DNA from: Enterococcus_K sp051713825
GTDB taxonomy: Bacteria > Bacillota > Bacilli > Lactobacillales > Enterococcaceae
Reading direction: 5' to 3'
Length of the DNA: 64,000 nucleotides
Assembly: GCF_051713825.1 (NCBI RefSeq)
Contig: NZ_JBIOQR010000001.1
Span: 3,906,001-3,970,000 of the forward strand
Below the pieces are notes generated by a model, which saw nothing but the letters and a program-made list of their open reading frames with translations, was not told the origin of the DNA and searched no databases. Positions 61,837 to 64,000 of this stretch are shown in pieces. Numbering within the stretch: position 1 is the stretch's first letter; every line of letters starts with the position of its first letter. Position numbers and translations under genes: made by a program.

Positions 61837-62592
61837 CTAGACTCGCTCCCATCTCATCGTAACCCAACCAATCAAGTCAATCACTAAGAAAAGAACAAAC
61901 CCCATCAAACTCAACAATAAAATCGCGCCGTACATCGAAGGGTAGTCAAGACGCATCCAAGCATCCATAATATAATACCCCATCCCATATTCGGTCCCGT
62001 AGTTTTCTGTGAAAAACAGAATCGAAATCGCCGTTCCCAATGAAATTCGGCTCGTACTCAAGATGGCATACATCGATGCCGGCAAGGTAATGTGAATAAA
62101 CTGTTGTCCTTTTGATGCACGAATACTCCGATAAATATCATAGTAATGAGAGGGAATATTGCGCACCGCATCTCTAACCGCCAAGACTACTTGTGGAAAA
62201 ACAATCAAAACAATCATGATAATCTTCGAAGCGTCCCCTAGCCCAAACAAAAGCATGACGATTGGTAGCATCGCCATCTTAGGGATTGGATAAGTCAGAT
62301 AAAGTAACGGATCAAATAATTTGTTCAACGTCTTAAATGAGCCCATCAATAAACCTAAAAGAAACCCAATTACTAGAGCAATCCCCATACCTGCTAGAAC
62401 ACGACCTAAACTTACCAAAAAGTGAATCTCAATGTCTTTTTCTATCAGTTTAGGAAAATTGCCATAGACCACTTGAGGTGTCGGCAACATACTTTGGTTT
62501 AACCAAATACTTGCTAGATACCAAACCACATGCAACAAAACAGCCGCTATAAGTAACCCTATCAGGCGCTGTAAAAATTGATTTTTTTTCAC
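61837..62592 (-). CDS. ABC transporter permease (SsuC/TauC type)
   Basis: The 251-aa protein has about six spans and the EAA-type loop region IRASKGQQFIHITLPASMYA, with a GTAISILFFTENYG tail motif seen in nitrate/sulfonate/taurine permeases. The start overlaps the ATPase stop by 4 bp. Confidence 0.88.
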   Translation of the reverse strand: MKKNQFLQRLIGLLIAAVLLHVVWYLASIWLNQSMLPTPQVVYGNFPKLIEKDIEIHFLVSLGRVLAGMGIALVIGFLLGLLMGSFKTLNKLFDPLLYLTYPIPKMAMLPIVMLLFGLGDASKIIMIVLIVFPQVVLAVRDAVRNIPSHYYDIYRSIRASKGQQFIHITLPASMYAILSTSRISLGTAISILFFTENYGTEYGMGYYIMDAWMRLDYPSMYGAILLLSLMGFVLFLVIDLIGWVTMRWERV

Positions 62593-63374
62593 GATTGAAT
62601 CTCCTCTCTCAAGGTATTTACTCGCTCGTAAAAATCGGGCAATCGGCGTTTTTCTGCCAATGACTGTGCCTCAATCAAAGAAGCTGGTACATCCACCACC
62701 TGATAAATCTCACCTGGTTGGCCTTTCATCACCACAATTTTGTGCCCTAATAATAAGGCCTCTTCAATATCGTGAGTGATAAAAAAAGTTGTTACTGGAT
62801 GTTTTTTCCAGGTTTCTAAAAACAGCTCCTGTGTTTTTTCTCGCGTAAACGCATCCAGGGCTGAAAAAGGTTCATCCATTAATAACAGATCACCGTCCAC
62901 ACCAAACGCGCGCGTGATAGAAACACGCTGTTGTTGTCCGCCACTCATTTGACTGGGGTAGGAATGTTTCACACTTTCCAAGTTCATCGCCGTAAATAAC
63001 TCCTGAATCTTTTGTTCCTCTTCTCTCGTTAATTTACGCTTTTTTTGACTAATTTTCACATTGGAGGTAACTGTTTTCCAAGCTGTCTCCCATGGTAATA
63101 AGCCATAGTTTTGTGGCACCAGTCCTAAGACGTGTTTGGTTGCTTGATAAGGTGTCTCGCCATAAAGAATCGTTCCTGAATGCGTGGGAATTAACCCACT
63201 CAAAACATTCATCAGCGTTGATTTGCCAGTTCCAGAGGGCCCAATCACAGTATAAATAGTCTGCGGGTCAAAGGTCAGCGAAATATCCTTCAAAATCGTC
63301 TTATTGCCGACCTCAACAGTGATATTTGACAAAGTTAACGTTAATGCTTGGTTTTTACTATTTAAAGAAGACAT
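62589..63374 (-). CDS. ABC transporter ATP-binding protein (SsuB/TauB type)
   Basis: Walker A IGPSGTGKSTLMN, Q-loop LVPQNYGLLPWE, signature MSGGQQQRVSITRAF, Walker B LLLMDEPFSALD and H-loop FITHDIEEALLL. The ATG at 63374 (MSSLNSK) is preferred, with AGGATG about 10 nt before it, over ATG 63386; this gives 261 aa. It overlaps the binding-protein gene by 17 bp. Confidence 0.9.
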   Translation of the reverse strand: MSSLNSKNQALTLTLSNITVEVGNKTILKDISLTFDPQTIYTVIGPSGTGKSTLMNVLSGLIPTHSGTILYGETPYQATKHVLGLVPQNYGLLPWETAWKTVTSNVKISQKKRKLTREEEQKIQELFTAMNLESVKHSYPSQMSGGQQQRVSITRAFGVDGDLLLMDEPFSALDAFTREKTQELFLETWKKHPVTTFFITHDIEEALLLGHKIVVMKGQPGEIYQVVDVPASLIEAQSLAEKRRLPDFYERVNTLREEIQS

Positions 63375-64000
63375 CGCTAAGCACATCCTGAGGCGTTAAG
63401 TCTTTCTCTAGTAACCCTTTTTCTTTGGCCCAAGCAAACGCTGCTGTAATATCTGCATCCGTCGCTTGTTCTGCTGGCGTATAGTCAGGAATCGTGATTT
63501 GATCCTTCAGTGATTCAGGGAACCCAATTTCATCAATAAATAATTGGATATATTCTTCTTTATCATGGGATTTCATGTATTCCACTGCGTCATTGTAGGC
63601 TTTGTACATTCCTTCAAAAGCTGCTGATTTTTCGTCAATTGTCTTTTGTTGGGCCCCGATAACAAATGGATTAATGCCGATATCTCTTGTTGAACCCAAG
63701 ACACGCATACCCTCTGCTTTAGCAATCGTTACTAATGGTTCTGGCAAAATAGCCGCTGACACTTGACCACTCTTAATCAATTCAACACGGCTAGGAACAG
63801 CTGGAACATCGGTGATTTTGGCATCTGATTCCTTCATACCCACTGTATCAAGCATTTCAGTCACAGCGTACTCAGTCCCACCATTTTTCCCTAAAACAAT
63901 TTCTTTTCCTTTAATATCAGCCAATTTTTTTACACTATCGTCTCCTGTAACCAAATCAAACTGACCATATGTCGAGCTTGTAATTTTAACGTCTTGACCG
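63358..64000 (-). CDS. ABC transporter substrate-binding protein, 5' end missing
   Basis: The frame is open from the right edge (GQDVKITSSTYGQFDLVTGD) to the stop at 63358, so this is the C-terminal two-thirds of an NMT1/SsuA-like binding protein. Typical strings are KKLADIKGKEIVLGKNGGTEYAV, VELIKSGQVSAAILPEPLVT and VIGAQQKTIDEKSAAFEG. It forms an operon with the ATPase and permease. The family imports sulfonates, nitrate or thiamine precursors; the substrate cannot be decided without the start and promoter. Confidence 0.88.
   Translation of the reverse strand, partial: GQDVKITSSTYGQFDLVTGDDSVKKLADIKGKEIVLGKNGGTEYAVTEMLDTVGMKESDAKITDVPAVPSRVELIKSGQVSAAILPEPLVTIAKAEGMRVLGSTRDIGINPFVIGAQQKTIDEKSAAFEGMYKAYNDAVEYMKSHDKEEYIQLFIDEIGFPESLKDQITIPDYTPAEQATDADITAAFAWAKEKGLLEKDLTPQDVLSDVFFK

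Overview
The window is low-GC Firmicute chromosome, most likely from the Enterococcaceae (Enterococcus/Vagococcus type). The support is a SagA/P45-like NlpC/P60 secreted protein beside mreD-mreC, the order ispE ... zinc ABC transporter - purR - glmU - prs that is familiar from enterococci, a PASTA-kinase/PP2C pair inside a priA-def-fmt-rsmB operon, and LPXTG surface proteins with a class A sortase. A linked aconitase/isocitrate dehydrogenase pair is less typical of Enterococcus proper, so I do not name a species.

Layout. (1) 1-4 kb: the 5' end of a second SagA-like gene, a gene-free stretch with a dispersed repeat and a fossil SagA start, then sagA, mreD and mreC, all on the minus strand. (2) 4-10.7 kb: an accessory island directly behind mreC. 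It holds two small membrane-protein genes that share a homologous leader, a decayed IS200/IS605 element, an alpha/beta hydrolase, a HEPN (AbiU2-like) protein, a serine resolvase, and an Fst-type toxin gene whose 3' end is interrupted by a complete IS66 element. (3) 10.7-31.3 kb: housekeeping genes on the minus strand. These are icd and acn, a cluster of five DnaA boxes, the operon priA-def-fmt-rsmB-stp-prkC-rsgA-rpe-thiN, gmk-rpoZ, yicC, a PC4-like gene, a patatin, and a TetR operon.

(4) 31.5-49 kb: a cell-surface module. It contains a 1215-aa LPXTG beta-helix protein with a long Ser/Thr/Asp stalk, a 3501-aa LPXTG adhesin with 29 Cna_B-type repeats, and a class A sortase. Between the giant adhesin and the sortase lies a tyrosine recombinase gene enclosed by two exact 23-bp sites in inverted orientation, each a dyad of 8-bp arms around a 7-bp spacer. 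Paired direct repeats that look like integrase arm sites lie just inside, together with an outward-facing promoter candidate. I read this as a self-encoded inverton that may phase-switch the giant adhesin. It is the best candidate for an undescribed system here.

(5) 49-64 kb: an orphan ribbon-helix-helix gene, an unknown 259-aa gene, thiT under a TPP riboswitch, prs, glmU, purR, a zinc ABC transporter whose promoter lies between two Zur-like palindromes, a TIM-barrel protein of unknown role, ispE, a DUF1275 membrane protein and an incomplete SsuABC/TauABC-type transporter. No tRNA, rRNA or CRISPR was seen. No sequence search was run; family calls rest on motifs read by eye.
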